Both the position numbers and the translations under genes were made by a program. 64,000 nucleotides of DNA from Vitreimonas flagellata (GTDB lineage Bacteria > Pseudomonadota > Alphaproteobacteria > Caulobacterales > Aquidulcibacteraceae): assembly GCF_004634425.1 (NCBI RefSeq), contig NZ_SBJL01000001.1, forward strand, positions 221,001 to 285,000, given 5' to 3'. A model generated the notes under the pieces. It saw only the letters and a list, made by a program, of their open reading frames with translations. It ran no database searches and was not told the DNA's origin. Shown piece after piece: positions 16,261-24,988 of this stretch. How positions within the stretch are numbered: the first letter of the stretch is position 1; each line of letters starts with the position of its first letter.

Positions 16261-17268
16261 ATGCTCGATCTCCCGCGTCCGTACCTTCTCTTCCTCGGCG
16301 ACATCGCTGAGCGCGGTTACGCCAAGACCGCGCTCGGGCTGCGCGATTGGGCGCCCGAGCATTGCATCGGCGAGTGGACTTTGCCCGGCGGCGTCAGCAT
16401 CGACCTGCCGCGTCTCTCACCCGCCGAAGCGAAAGCGGCCGGCGCGCGCGCTCTCGTGATCGGCGTCGCCACGCCTGGTGGCGCAATCCCCGCGCATTGG
16501 CTGCCCGTCTTGATCGAAGCGCTCCAAGCGGGCCTCGACATTGTCGCGGGCATGCATGCGAAGCTCAACGACATGCCAGATCTGCGCGCCGCCGCAGCGC
16601 GTCTCGGTCGTCAACTCATCGATATCCGCACGCCGCCGCCGAACATTCCGATCGGCGACGGAAAAAAGCGCAGCGGCAAACGCCTGCTTACCGTCGGCAC
16701 CGATTGCGCGCTGGGGAAGAAATACACAGCGCTCGCGCTCACGCGGGCGTTCGTGGCACGCGGCGTACGTGCAGATTTTCGCGCCAGCGGCCAGACCGGC
16801 ATCATGATCGCGGGTGGCGGCATGCCGATGGACGCGGTGGTCGCGGACTTTGCCGCGGGTGCGGCAGAAATGCTCAGCCCCGCCAACGATGCCAATCATT
16901 GGGACGTCATCGAAGGGCAGGGCGCGCTGCATCATCCCGCTTACGCCGGTGTGTCGCTCGCGTTGCTGCACGGATCTCAGCCCGACGTGATCGTGCTCTG
17001 CCACGATCCATCGCGCCAATACGTGCTCGGCTATACCGACTACGCTCTGCCGGATCTGCGCGAAGCCATCGATCTCACGCTCCGCCTCGGCGCCCGCACC
17101 AATCCCAACATCCGCTGCGCGGGCGTCAGCATGAACACGTCCGCGCTCAGCGAAGCCGAAGCACTAAAGCTCTGCGCGCAAACCGCCGCCCAGCTCGCGC
17201 TCCCCGTCGCCGACCCCATCCGCGGCGGCGCGGCGTTTGAAGCGCTGGTGGAGGCTTGCCTCGCCTAG
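16261..17268 (+). CDS. dgcN: DUF1611-family protein, D-glutamate N-acetyltransferase DgcN type
   Basis: 335 residues, usual length for the family. An N-terminal domain (about 1-130) is followed by a P-loop-like GTDCALGKK (146-154), then ASGQTGIMIAGGGMPMD and a VIEGQGALHHPAYAGVSLALLHGSQPD block, all typical of DUF1611. In Pseudoalteromonas this family member, DgcN, acetylates D-glutamate, and DgcA then racemises the product. That lets bacteria use D-Glu from peptidoglycan or from marine D-amino acids. Here dgcN and dgcA are about 9.5 kb apart rather than adjacent, but each has an XRE-cupin gene beside it. The last step, deacetylation to L-Glu, has no candidate gene in this window. Confidence 0.75.
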   Translation: MLDLPRPYLLFLGDIAERGYAKTALGLRDWAPEHCIGEWTLPGGVSIDLPRLSPAEAKAAGARALVIGVATPGGAIPAHWLPVLIEALQAGLDIVAGMHAKLNDMPDLRAAAARLGRQLIDIRTPPPNIPIGDGKKRSGKRLLTVGTDCALGKKYTALALTRAFVARGVRADFRASGQTGIMIAGGGMPMDAVVADFAAGAAEMLSPANDANHWDVIEGQGALHHPAYAGVSLALLHGSQPDVIVLCHDPSRQYVLGYTDYALPDLREAIDLTLRLGARTNPNIRCAGVSMNTSALSEAEALKLCAQTAAQLALPVADPIRGGAAFEALVEACLA

Positions 17269-17323
17269 CGCGCCCAGTGGCCGAGTCCGAAAGAGGGATA
17301 GAGGCACCGCTATCCCACACGTC

Positions 17324-17347
17324 GGACCGCCGGCTTCCAGCCGGCAT
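17324..17347 (+). repeat. REP-like palindromic repeat, copy 1
   Basis: A 24-bp unit beginning GGACC that contains the hairpin GCCGGCTTCCAGCCGGC. The same unit recurs inverted at 17385 and direct at 17986, all between genes. Confidence 0.7.
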
Positions 17348-17384
17348 TCATTGAAGCCGCTTGATAGTTGGCGTGTTTCCACCA

Positions 17385-17408
17385 ATGCCGGCTGGAAGCC
17401 GGCGGTCC
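17385..17408 (-). repeat. REP-like palindromic repeat, copy 2 (inverted)
   Basis: An exact inverted copy of the unit at 17324. With copy 1 it forms a large inverted pair separated by 37 bp, able to fold into a long hairpin just downstream of dgcN. It could act as a terminator or an mRNA-stabilising structure. Confidence 0.7.
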
Positions 17409-17458
17409 GATGGAAAAATCTATCCGACCCACATGCGCACGCCCGCACACTCCCGCGC

Positions 17459-17983
17459 ATGAAACACATCCCCGCAACCCCACTGACGACGCATCGCTGC
17501 GCCAGGCTCGTCGCCTGGGGCCGGCTGATGCTCGTGTGGTTGAGCGCGGTGATGTTCGCGGATCGCCGCGGCTCGCGCCGTCACATGCGCGCGCGCTACC
17601 CGATGTGCGATTCCAATCGCTTCGCACGCTACATCGGCAATTTTATTTTGGTGCGTGCGCTTGCCGACAAGCCGCATCTGCGCGCATCGGGGCTCCTGCA
17701 GCAAGATCCACGCCCAGGCCTGCACACCAAAGCGCGCCCACAACGCGCGCTCCGCGCCGCGCGTGGTTCTGTGTTGCGCAAATGCCTCCGCCATCGCGAC
17801 CTGCGCACGCGCTTCGGCATTTTCATGTACGCGCTCGACAATCTCGACGCGCTCGCGCGCGTCTTGAGCCCACAACTCGCGCGTCGCCTCACACGGCTGC
17901 AACCGATCCTGATGCGTCCCCGCGCCGCCGATGCGCTGCGCACGCTCACGACGCCAGAAGTGCTCAGCGCGGATTCCAGCTAA
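17459..17983 (+). CDS. Hypothetical Arg-rich protein enclosed by REP-like repeats
   Basis: 174 residues if it starts at ATG 17459. It has one N-terminal hydrophobic stretch (about 17-31, LVAWGRLMLVWLSAV) and is otherwise basic (RRGSRRHMRARY, many Arg and His). I recognise no domain; in particular the HUH motif of REP-associated Y1 transposases is absent. The frame extends upstream through repeat copies 1 and 2, but that part is repeat sequence, so the short form is used. Repeats lie 50 bp before it and 2 bp after its stop, as if the gene travelled with them. The open frame could also be chance in GC-rich DNA. Confidence 0.45.
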   Translation: MKHIPATPLTTHRCARLVAWGRLMLVWLSAVMFADRRGSRRHMRARYPMCDSNRFARYIGNFILVRALADKPHLRASGLLQQDPRPGLHTKARPQRALRAARGSVLRKCLRHRDLRTRFGIFMYALDNLDALARVLSPQLARRLTRLQPILMRPRAADALRTLTTPEVLSADSS

Positions 17984-17985
17984 TT

Positions 17986-18009
17986 GGACCGCCGGCTTCC
18001 AGCCGGCAT
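17986..18009 (+). repeat. REP-like palindromic repeat, copy 3
   Basis: An exact direct copy of the unit at 17324, starting 2 bp after the stop of the small gene at 17459. Confidence 0.7.
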
Positions 18010-18236
18010 CTCCAACACAACCGCAAACCGCGTAGAGCTCCGCTCCACGCGGGCGCCGGCGCATGTCCGCATTCTAAACACGTCAAACTGCCCCGATCCC
18101 ATTTCCCACCCCCAAAGCGCTCTCAAAAAGATATTCACGCACGCGATAGTGAATGTTGACAGCGCCTCTGTTTGGTGGCTCACTCGCGTTCAGTGGAGCG
18201 ACCGGCGGTTATGATCGGCGCCCAGGGGAGGAAAAG
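18010..18236 (+). promoter_or_regulatory. Promoter region of the TonB receptor-esterase operon
   Basis: The region contains an inverted repeat ATTCAC (18133-18138) / GTGAAT (18149-18154) with a 10-nt spacer, immediately before a TTGACA box (18156-18161). The TetR protein encoded at the end of the operon is a candidate binder. GGGGAGG just before 18237 is the ribosome binding site. Confidence 0.4.
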
Positions 18237-20384
18237 ATGAGGGCGATACTTCTCGCGTCGGCTTGCGCCGCCGCACAGATCGCGGCTGCCTTGCCGGCCT
18301 TTGCGCAAAACGCGAGCGATCAGAGCGATACCGACAACGAGATCGTCGTCACGGCCGAGCGCCGCAGCACTAATATTCAAACCACGCCGCTCGCCGTCAC
18401 CGTGCTGAGTGGTGAGGATTTGGAAAACCGCGGCGTCACCACGGTCGACCAGCTGCAATTCGTGGCCCCAGGCGCCACGGTCAACAATTTTGGCCAAGGC
18501 ATCGATTTCAACATTCGCGGCATCGGCAAAGCCGAGCACAACACGCAGACGACGACGGGCGTCATCACCTATCGCGACGGCGTCGCCACCTTCCCAGGCT
18601 ATTTCACCGCCGAACCGTATTACGACATCTCGCGCGTTGAAATTCTACGCGGGCCGCAAGGCACGTTCGTCGGCCAGAATGCCACGGGCGGCGCCGTGTT
18701 CGTCACCTCGCGCGATCCGGTGATCGACGGCGGTTATCACGGCTACATTCAGGGCCAAGTCGGCAATTACAATTTGGTCGGCGCGCAGGGCGCGATCAAT
18801 CTGCCGCTGACGGATACGCTGGCCGCACGCGTCGCCTTCAATACGGATTCACGCGATAGCTTCTACGACATCACCGGGCCATATAGCGGCGATGACGGTA
18901 TCTTCACCGCGAGCGGGCGGTTCAGCTTACTCTGGGAGCCCAGCTCAAATCTCTCCGTCTTGTTCAAGACCGATCTGAACTATCTCGACCTCAGCGCTTA
19001 TCCGGCAGAGCCCATCTTCTACGACGACGAGCCATTCGACATTACCTCGAACGCCGATTGGGCCGCGCTCGATCGCTTCGTGCGCTCAACGCTCCGCGTG
19101 GATTATGAATTCGGCAACGGAATCACGCTGCGTTCGGTGAGCGGCTACCAGGAGGGCAACACGATCTATCGCGCCGATCTCGACGGCACGAGTATCGGCG
19201 TCAACACCTTCCGCGACGACGTCGATGAGACGATCTATTCGCAGGAATTCAACCTGATCTCGCCGGATGACGGCGCGATCACCTGGATCCTCGGCGCCTA
19301 TTATCAGCACGACGAATACAATTTCCTCCCGGGCGAATTCGTTATCGGTCTGCCGGAAGGCAGCCCGTTCAGCGAATACGTGCTCGACGGCACGAACCCG
19401 AAGGAGACTTCGGCGCTGTTCGGTCAAGTGACGTTCGATCTCAGCGATAGCCTCGAACTGCAAATCGGTGCGCGTTACGCCGAAAGCAGCACCGAGAACT
19501 TCATCAATGTCAGTCAATACGGCATTCCGATCGTTCAGAACCAGCAAGCGGATTGGTCGAACCTCTCCGGCAAGGTCGCGCTGAATTGGACGATCGACGA
19601 CCACAATTTCGTTTACGGTTATGTGGCGACGGGCTTCCGCCCCGGCGGTCTCAACGTGCCGGTCAGCCTATTCGGCTCTACCATTACGCTCGAACCATTC
19701 GACGAGGAATTGGTCACGAACTACGAGATCGGCTGGAAGGCCGGTTGGTTCGATGGCCGCCTGCGTACGCAGATCAACGCGTACTACAATGATTACGAGA
19801 ACTTCCAGGTCATCATCGGCTATCCGAACTTCCCCGTTTTCGGCCAGGAAGTTAACGTGCCGAACACGACCGAGATGTACGGCTTCGAAGCGCAGCTTGA
19901 AGCCGTGTTCGGCGCATTCTCGGTCGATGCGGGTCTGGGCTGGATGCACAGTGAGCTCGGTGAGTTTTACGCCACCGATGGCCGCGCTATCTCAGTCACG
20001 CCGTGCGATATTGAGACGGGCCCGTCGAGCGTCTCGTGCATCGCGCTCGCGGGTCGTGAGCAGACCTACGCGCCGGAATTCACCTTCAATATCGGCGCGC
20101 AATATGTGTTCTCGCTGCCGGGCGGCGACACGCTGACGCCGCGTCTGAATTACGGCCACGTCTCCGAACAATGGGCGACGTTGTTCCAAAACGAAGCCCG
20201 CGGCGACCACATCGAAGCGCGCAACATTTTTAATGGTCAGCTCGCGTGGACGCACGGCGACTTCATCGCCACGCTCTGGGCGACCAATCTGACCAACCAG
20301 GAATATGTGGCCGCGCTCAATTCGGGCATGCACTTCTACGGCCCGCCGCGTCAGGTCGGCCTGCGCGTCACGCGGGTGTTCTGA
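18237..20384 (+). CDS. TonB-dependent outer-membrane receptor
   Basis: 715 residues from ATG 18237. Signal peptide about 1-24 ending LPAFA, then a TonB-box-like NEIVVTAERRS. The plug domain includes DFNIRGIGKAE and RVEILRGPQGTFVGQNATGG. The barrel ends in LRVTRVF with a C-terminal Phe. It heads a run of plus-strand genes (MFS carrier, esterase, acyl-CoA synthetase, TetR) with short gaps. The ligand is therefore probably an ester-containing hydrophobic compound that the operon goes on to hydrolyse and activate. Confidence 0.88.
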   Translation: MRAILLASACAAAQIAAALPAFAQNASDQSDTDNEIVVTAERRSTNIQTTPLAVTVLSGEDLENRGVTTVDQLQFVAPGATVNNFGQGIDFNIRGIGKAEHNTQTTTGVITYRDGVATFPGYFTAEPYYDISRVEILRGPQGTFVGQNATGGAVFVTSRDPVIDGGYHGYIQGQVGNYNLVGAQGAINLPLTDTLAARVAFNTDSRDSFYDITGPYSGDDGIFTASGRFSLLWEPSSNLSVLFKTDLNYLDLSAYPAEPIFYDDEPFDITSNADWAALDRFVRSTLRVDYEFGNGITLRSVSGYQEGNTIYRADLDGTSIGVNTFRDDVDETIYSQEFNLISPDDGAITWILGAYYQHDEYNFLPGEFVIGLPEGSPFSEYVLDGTNPKETSALFGQVTFDLSDSLELQIGARYAESSTENFINVSQYGIPIVQNQQADWSNLSGKVALNWTIDDHNFVYGYVATGFRPGGLNVPVSLFGSTITLEPFDEELVTNYEIGWKAGWFDGRLRTQINAYYNDYENFQVIIGYPNFPVFGQEVNVPNTTEMYGFEAQLEAVFGAFSVDAGLGWMHSELGEFYATDGRAISVTPCDIETGPSSVSCIALAGREQTYAPEFTFNIGAQYVFSLPGGDTLTPRLNYGHVSEQWATLFQNEARGDHIEARNIFNGQLAWTHGDFIATLWATNLTNQEYVAALNSGMHFYGPPRQVGLRVTRVF

Positions 20385-20436
20385 TGGCTGGCCAAACGCG
20401 CGCAATCAGCGTTTGCTCATGCGAGGGGAGCTTCGC

Positions 20437-21762
20437 ATGAGCGTTGGCCAAGACACGTTGAATGTGAACCCGGCCGCGTTATCCGCGCGGCCGGGCGCGC
20501 GGGCTTGGTCGGCGCTCGTTATTCTCACGTTCGTTTACGTGCTGAACTTTCTGGATCGGCAATTGCTGTCGATCCTAGCCAAACCGATTCAAGACGAATT
20601 GGGCGTCACTGATACGCAACTCGGCCTCATCAGCGGGCTCTATTTTGCCGTGTTCTATTGCGTGCTGGCGATCCCGGTGGGATGGCTCGCCGATCGCACC
20701 AATCGCACCAAGGTGCTCGCGTTCGCGTGCGGGCTTTGGAGTGCGGCGACGGCGGCGTGTGGCTTGGCGGCGAACTACCCGCAGCTCGCGGCGGCGCGCA
20801 TGGCGGTGGGCGTTGGCGAGGCGGGCGGTGTGCCGCCGTCCTACGCCATCATCTCGGATTATTTCCCATCCGGCTCGCGCGGCACGGCGCTGAGTTTGTT
20901 CAATCTCGGCCCGCCGATCGGGCAGGCGTTGGGCATCGCGTTTGGCGCGTCGATCGCCGCCGCGTATTCATGGCGCTCCGCCTTTATCGTGGTCGGCATA
21001 ATTGGCGTCGCTACGGCGTTGATCGTGTGGGTGTTCGTGCGCGAACCGAAGCGCGGCGGGCTCGATGCGCCAGCGGCGGCGCCCATCAACAAAGCGCCGG
21101 CGGAGAAGTCCAGCTTCTGGGCCACGTTCGCGATGTTCTTCAAGCATCCGGTGCTTCTGCGTGTTGCGCTCGCGTGCGGCGCGACCCAATTCGTCACCTA
21201 CGCCGTGCTCAATTTCACCACGCTCTTCCTGATGCGTGAGAAGGGCATGACGTTGAATGAGGTGGCGGTCTATTACGCGCTGCTGATCGCGATCTTCGTC
21301 AGCGCCGGCATGTATGTGTCCGGGCGCTTGATTGATCATTTCGCGCCGCGCGCCAAGACCGCGTTTGCGTATATTCCGACGATTGGCTTAGCGCTGGCGC
21401 TACCGCTGTTCGTGGGTTTCGTCTGGGCGCCGAGCTGGCCGCTCGCGCTGCTCTTCCTCGCGTTGCCGACCGGGCTCAATTATTTCTATCTCTCGCCGGC
21501 GGTGACGCTTGTGCAGGAAGAGGTTCGCCCGGATCAGCGTGTGCTTTCGGGCGCGCTACTGTTGCTGGTGATGAATTTGATCGGCCTCGGCCTGGGTCCA
21601 ACCTATCTCGGCGCCGTCAGCGATTATTTCCGCCCCACGCATCCGGACAATTCCTTGCAGATGGCGTTCTACACTTTGGCGCCGTTCTACCTGCTGGCCA
21701 TCGCGCTCTTCTTCTGGCTGGCCGCGGCGATTAAGCGCGAAGCGAAGACGAGGGCTGCGTGA
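20437..21762 (+). CDS. Spinster-type MFS transporter
   Basis: 441 residues from ATG 20437 (GAGGGGAG 6 nt upstream); the frame also extends into the receptor gene, which I discount. Twelve membrane segments. NFLDRQLLSILAKPIQDELGV at helix 1 and GWLADRTNRTKVL between helices 2 and 3 are typical of the Spinster/glucarate-like group of the major facilitator superfamily common in alpha-proteobacteria beside TonB receptors. It probably carries the compound that enters through the preceding receptor across the inner membrane. The stop overlaps the esterase start. Confidence 0.82.
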   Translation: MSVGQDTLNVNPAALSARPGARAWSALVILTFVYVLNFLDRQLLSILAKPIQDELGVTDTQLGLISGLYFAVFYCVLAIPVGWLADRTNRTKVLAFACGLWSAATAACGLAANYPQLAAARMAVGVGEAGGVPPSYAIISDYFPSGSRGTALSLFNLGPPIGQALGIAFGASIAAAYSWRSAFIVVGIIGVATALIVWVFVREPKRGGLDAPAAAPINKAPAEKSSFWATFAMFFKHPVLLRVALACGATQFVTYAVLNFTTLFLMREKGMTLNEVAVYYALLIAIFVSAGMYVSGRLIDHFAPRAKTAFAYIPTIGLALALPLFVGFVWAPSWPLALLFLALPTGLNYFYLSPAVTLVQEEVRPDQRVLSGALLLLVMNLIGLGLGPTYLGAVSDYFRPTHPDNSLQMAFYTLAPFYLLAIALFFWLAAAIKREAKTRAA

Positions 21763-23402
21763 TGAAGATGATCATCCGGCTCTTCGTCCTAATCGCAGCG
21801 CTCTGCACCGCCGCGCCAAGCCTTGCGCAAACCGCGCCCGTCATTGACACGCCGGCGGGGCGCTTGCGTGGCGCGGCGCTTGCCGACGGCGTCAACGCCT
21901 TCAAAGGCGTGCCGTACGCGCGGGCGCCGATCGGAAACCTGCGCTGGCGCGCGCCGGCGCAAATGCGCCGTTGGCGCGGTGAGCGTGACGCCACCCAATT
22001 CGGCGCTGCGTGCGTGCAGCCGCCATCGCGCGGCGGCAGCATCTATCACAATACGCATGCAGCCATGAGCGAGGATTGCCTCTTCCTCAATGTCTGGGCG
22101 CCGGCGAACGCGCACAACGCGCCCGTGCTGGTCTGGATTCACGGCGGCTCGTTGATGACGGGCGCCGGCAGCGAAGAAATATACGACGGCGCGCGCATGG
22201 CGGCGCGTCATGGCGTGATCGTCGTGTCGATCAATTATCGCCTCGGCATCCTCGGTTATTTGGCGCACCCCGAACTCAGTTTCGAAAACGGCGGCGTCTC
22301 CGGCAATTACGGCCTGCTTGACCAGATCGCGGCGCTGCGCTGGATCAACCGAAACATCGGCGCGTTTGGCGGCGATACGTCGAACGTGACGATCGCGGGT
22401 GAGTCCGCGGGCGCGCTGAGCGTCATGTATCTGATGGCCGCGCCCGATGCGCGCGGGCTGTTCTCCAAGGCCATCGCGCAGAGCGCCTACATGATCTCCG
22501 CGCCGGAGTTGCGTGGCTCGCGCTTCGGCGACATTCCAGCAGAAGGCATTGGCCTTTGGCTCACCGGCCAAGTGGGTGGCAGCGACATCGCCTCGATGCG
22601 TGCGATGGAGGCGTCCGCCCTGGTCGAAGCGGCAGGTCGCTCCGGCTATTTCCCGTTCTTGACCGTGGACGGTCGCGTTGTGCCGCGCCAGCTGGTCGAT
22701 ACATTCGATCGCGGCGAACAAGCGCCCGTGCCGATCCTCGCCGGTTTCAATGAAGGCGAAATCCGTTCGCTACGTTTCCTCGCGCCGCCGCCACCGGCCG
22801 ATGCGGCAACGTATGAAGCCGAAATCCGCACACGCTACGGCGATCTCGCCGAAGAATTCCTGCGTCTCTATCCATCGACCAATCTCGCCGAGACCATGCT
22901 GCTGACGCCCCGCGACGCGCTCTATGGCTGGACGGCGGAGCGGCTTGTCGCAAAGCAAACCGCACAAGGCCACCCGTCTTTCCTCTATCTATTCAACCAC
23001 GGCTATCCCGCCGCGGACGAACTCGGCCTGCACGCCTTTCATGCTGCCGAAATTCCCTACGTCTTCGGCTCGATGGATCGCACGCCCCCTCGTTGGCCGC
23101 GTGCGCCGGAGACGGCCGAGGAGATGGCGCTCTCGGATGCGATGATGAGCTATTGGGCGAGTTTTGCGCGGGACGGTGCGCCGAGCGCGGAGGGCGCGTC
23201 GCAATGGCAAGCCTACGGCGCCGAGCAGCACTATATGTCGTTCGACGAAGCGCCTACGCCAAGCGTGAACGTGATGCCCGGTATGTATGAGCTGAACGAG
23301 GCCGTCGTCTGCCGCCGTCGCGCGCAAGGCGGGATCGCGTGGAATTGGAACGTCGGCATACTCTCGCCACCGCTGCCGCCCGAGAGTGCGCAATGCAGAT
23401 GA
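21762..23402 (+). CDS. Type B carboxylesterase, exported
   Basis: 546 residues from ATG 21762, which overlaps the MFS stop. Signal peptide about 1-22 (ends APSLAQ). The alpha/beta hydrolase core shows SEDCLFLNVW (103-112), the oxyanion hole HGGS (127-130), and the nucleophile elbow GESAG with Ser215. The His near HAFHAAEIPYVFG completes the triad. Such enzymes split carboxylic esters in the periplasm. The following acyl-CoA synthetase would activate the released acid, which makes this a coherent ester-degradation operon. Confidence 0.87.
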   Translation: MKMIIRLFVLIAALCTAAPSLAQTAPVIDTPAGRLRGAALADGVNAFKGVPYARAPIGNLRWRAPAQMRRWRGERDATQFGAACVQPPSRGGSIYHNTHAAMSEDCLFLNVWAPANAHNAPVLVWIHGGSLMTGAGSEEIYDGARMAARHGVIVVSINYRLGILGYLAHPELSFENGGVSGNYGLLDQIAALRWINRNIGAFGGDTSNVTIAGESAGALSVMYLMAAPDARGLFSKAIAQSAYMISAPELRGSRFGDIPAEGIGLWLTGQVGGSDIASMRAMEASALVEAAGRSGYFPFLTVDGRVVPRQLVDTFDRGEQAPVPILAGFNEGEIRSLRFLAPPPPADAATYEAEIRTRYGDLAEEFLRLYPSTNLAETMLLTPRDALYGWTAERLVAKQTAQGHPSFLYLFNHGYPAADELGLHAFHAAEIPYVFGSMDRTPPRWPRAPETAEEMALSDAMMSYWASFARDGAPSAEGASQWQAYGAEQHYMSFDEAPTPSVNVMPGMYELNEAVVCRRRAQGGIAWNWNVGILSPPLPPESAQCR

Positions 23403-24988
23403 TCGACGGCGCAATGCAGTCGTTTCCGCTGACGCTCGATAAATTCCTGGAGCACGCCGCGAAATGGCATCCGAAAGCGGAGGTCGTCACCGGCCGTGAG
23501 GCTGGCGCGATGGATCGCATCGGCTACGCGGATATGAAGGCGCGTGCGTTACAGGTGTCTTCGGTGTTGCGCAGTCTAGGTGTGCGCCGCGGGGAGCGCG
23601 TGGCGACACTCGCATGGAATACTCAAGCGCACGTCGAAGCTTGGTACGCGATCATGGGCATGGGCGCGGTCTGCCACACGCTCAATCTCCGGCTCACCGC
23701 GGCGCAATTGGGCGACATGCTGGTGCAATCGCAGGCGCGCGTATTGATCGCGAGCGCTGATCTGCTGCTCCTCGCGCGCAGCATCGCCGAGCACGCACCC
23801 AACCTTGAGCGTATCCTGCTGATCGATGGCGACGGCCGTGGCGAAGAGCAGGGCGCAGCACCGATCGTCTCCGCGCTCGAAGCGCTCATCGCCAGCGCGC
23901 GCGGCGATGTGCTCTGGGGCGAGTTTGACGAGACCGCGCCGTCCGGGCTCTGCTTCACCTCAGGCACCACGGGCGCGCCTAAGGGCGTCACCTACACGCA
24001 TCGTTCGAGCTTCTTGCACACGCTGCGCGTCCTACAAGCCGACGTCCTGGCGCTGCGCGCGACCGACAGCGTGCTCGCCGTCGTGCCGATGTTCCACGCC
24101 AACGCATGGGGCTTGCCGTTCGCCGTGCCCGCTGTCGGCGCCAAGCTCGTTCTGCCTGGGCGCCAAACTGATGGCGCGCATCTGGCGAAACTCATCAACA
24201 GCGAAGCCGTTACGATCGGTGTCGGCATCGCGACGGTGTGGTTGGGGCTGGTCGAGCATCTCGAAGCGCATGGCGGTGAAACGCCGACTTTGCAGCGTGT
24301 TGTGGTCGGCGGTGCGCCTTTGGCGCCGGCGCTTATGCAGCGCATCGAGAAGCGTCTCGGCGTCACAGTGCAAACCTCGTGGGGTATGACCGAGCTTTCG
24401 CCCGGCGGCACGTTTGCGCCGCCCCACGATCCCGCGCGCACAGCGAGCGTCTCGGGGCGGCCAGCGATCGGCGTCGACATGGTGCTCACGGACGCGGACG
24501 GCGAGCCGCTCGCGGAGCAGCGCAACGTCGAAGGCCATTTGCGCGTGCGGGGTGCAGCCATTGTTGAGCGCTATTTCGGTGAGGGAAAAAGCGCGACCGA
24601 TGCGAATGGTTGGTTCGCAACGGGCGATCTCGCCAAGATCGACGCTGGCGGCAATCTCACCATCACCGGTCGCGCCAAGGATCTGATCAAATCGGGTGGC
24701 GAATGGATCAATCCGGTGGAGATCGAATCGCATGTGAGCGCGTTGCCGGAAGTTTCCCTTGCGGCGGTGATCGGCAGAACTGACCCCAAATGGGGCGAGC
24801 GGCCCATTCTTTTGGTGCAAACGCGCGACGCTGACGAAATCAGCGATGACCAATTGCTTGCCCCATTGCGCGGCAAGGTGGCGCCGTGGTGGATTCCGGA
24901 TGCGGTGATACGTTTGCCGCGCATGCCGTTGGCCTCCACCGGCAAAATCGACAAGATGCGTTTGAGAGCTGAGTATGGCGGCGCCTAG
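23399..24988 (+). CDS. Acyl-CoA synthetase (AMP-forming), fatty/aromatic acid activating
   Basis: 529 residues from ATG 23399, in a classic ATGA overlap with the esterase (ATG 23393 is possible). AMP-binding motif SGLCFTSGTTGAPKGVTYTH near residue 190, then PMFHANAWG, a TSWGMTELSP gate, the WFATGDLAKID hinge with GRAKDLIKSGGEWI, and the C-terminal catalytic Lys in PLASTGKIDK. It joins a carboxylic acid to CoA using ATP. The sequence is closest to medium/long-chain ligases, but the substrate is not fixed by motif. It follows the esterase in one operon. Confidence 0.88.
   Translation: MIDGAMQSFPLTLDKFLEHAAKWHPKAEVVTGREAGAMDRIGYADMKARALQVSSVLRSLGVRRGERVATLAWNTQAHVEAWYAIMGMGAVCHTLNLRLTAAQLGDMLVQSQARVLIASADLLLLARSIAEHAPNLERILLIDGDGRGEEQGAAPIVSALEALIASARGDVLWGEFDETAPSGLCFTSGTTGAPKGVTYTHRSSFLHTLRVLQADVLALRATDSVLAVVPMFHANAWGLPFAVPAVGAKLVLPGRQTDGAHLAKLINSEAVTIGVGIATVWLGLVEHLEAHGGETPTLQRVVVGGAPLAPALMQRIEKRLGVTVQTSWGMTELSPGGTFAPPHDPARTASVSGRPAIGVDMVLTDADGEPLAEQRNVEGHLRVRGAAIVERYFGEGKSATDANGWFATGDLAKIDAGGNLTITGRAKDLIKSGGEWINPVEIESHVSALPEVSLAAVIGRTDPKWGERPILLVQTRDADEISDDQLLAPLRGKVAPWWIPDAVIRLPRMPLASTGKIDKMRLRAEYGGA

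Noticed and set aside
17237-17458. Upstream extension of the small gene at 17459
   Set aside because: It would translate the end of dgcN out of frame and two REP-like repeats.
21789-22721. 310-codon minus-strand open frame
   Set aside because: Complement of the carboxylesterase; no family motif.
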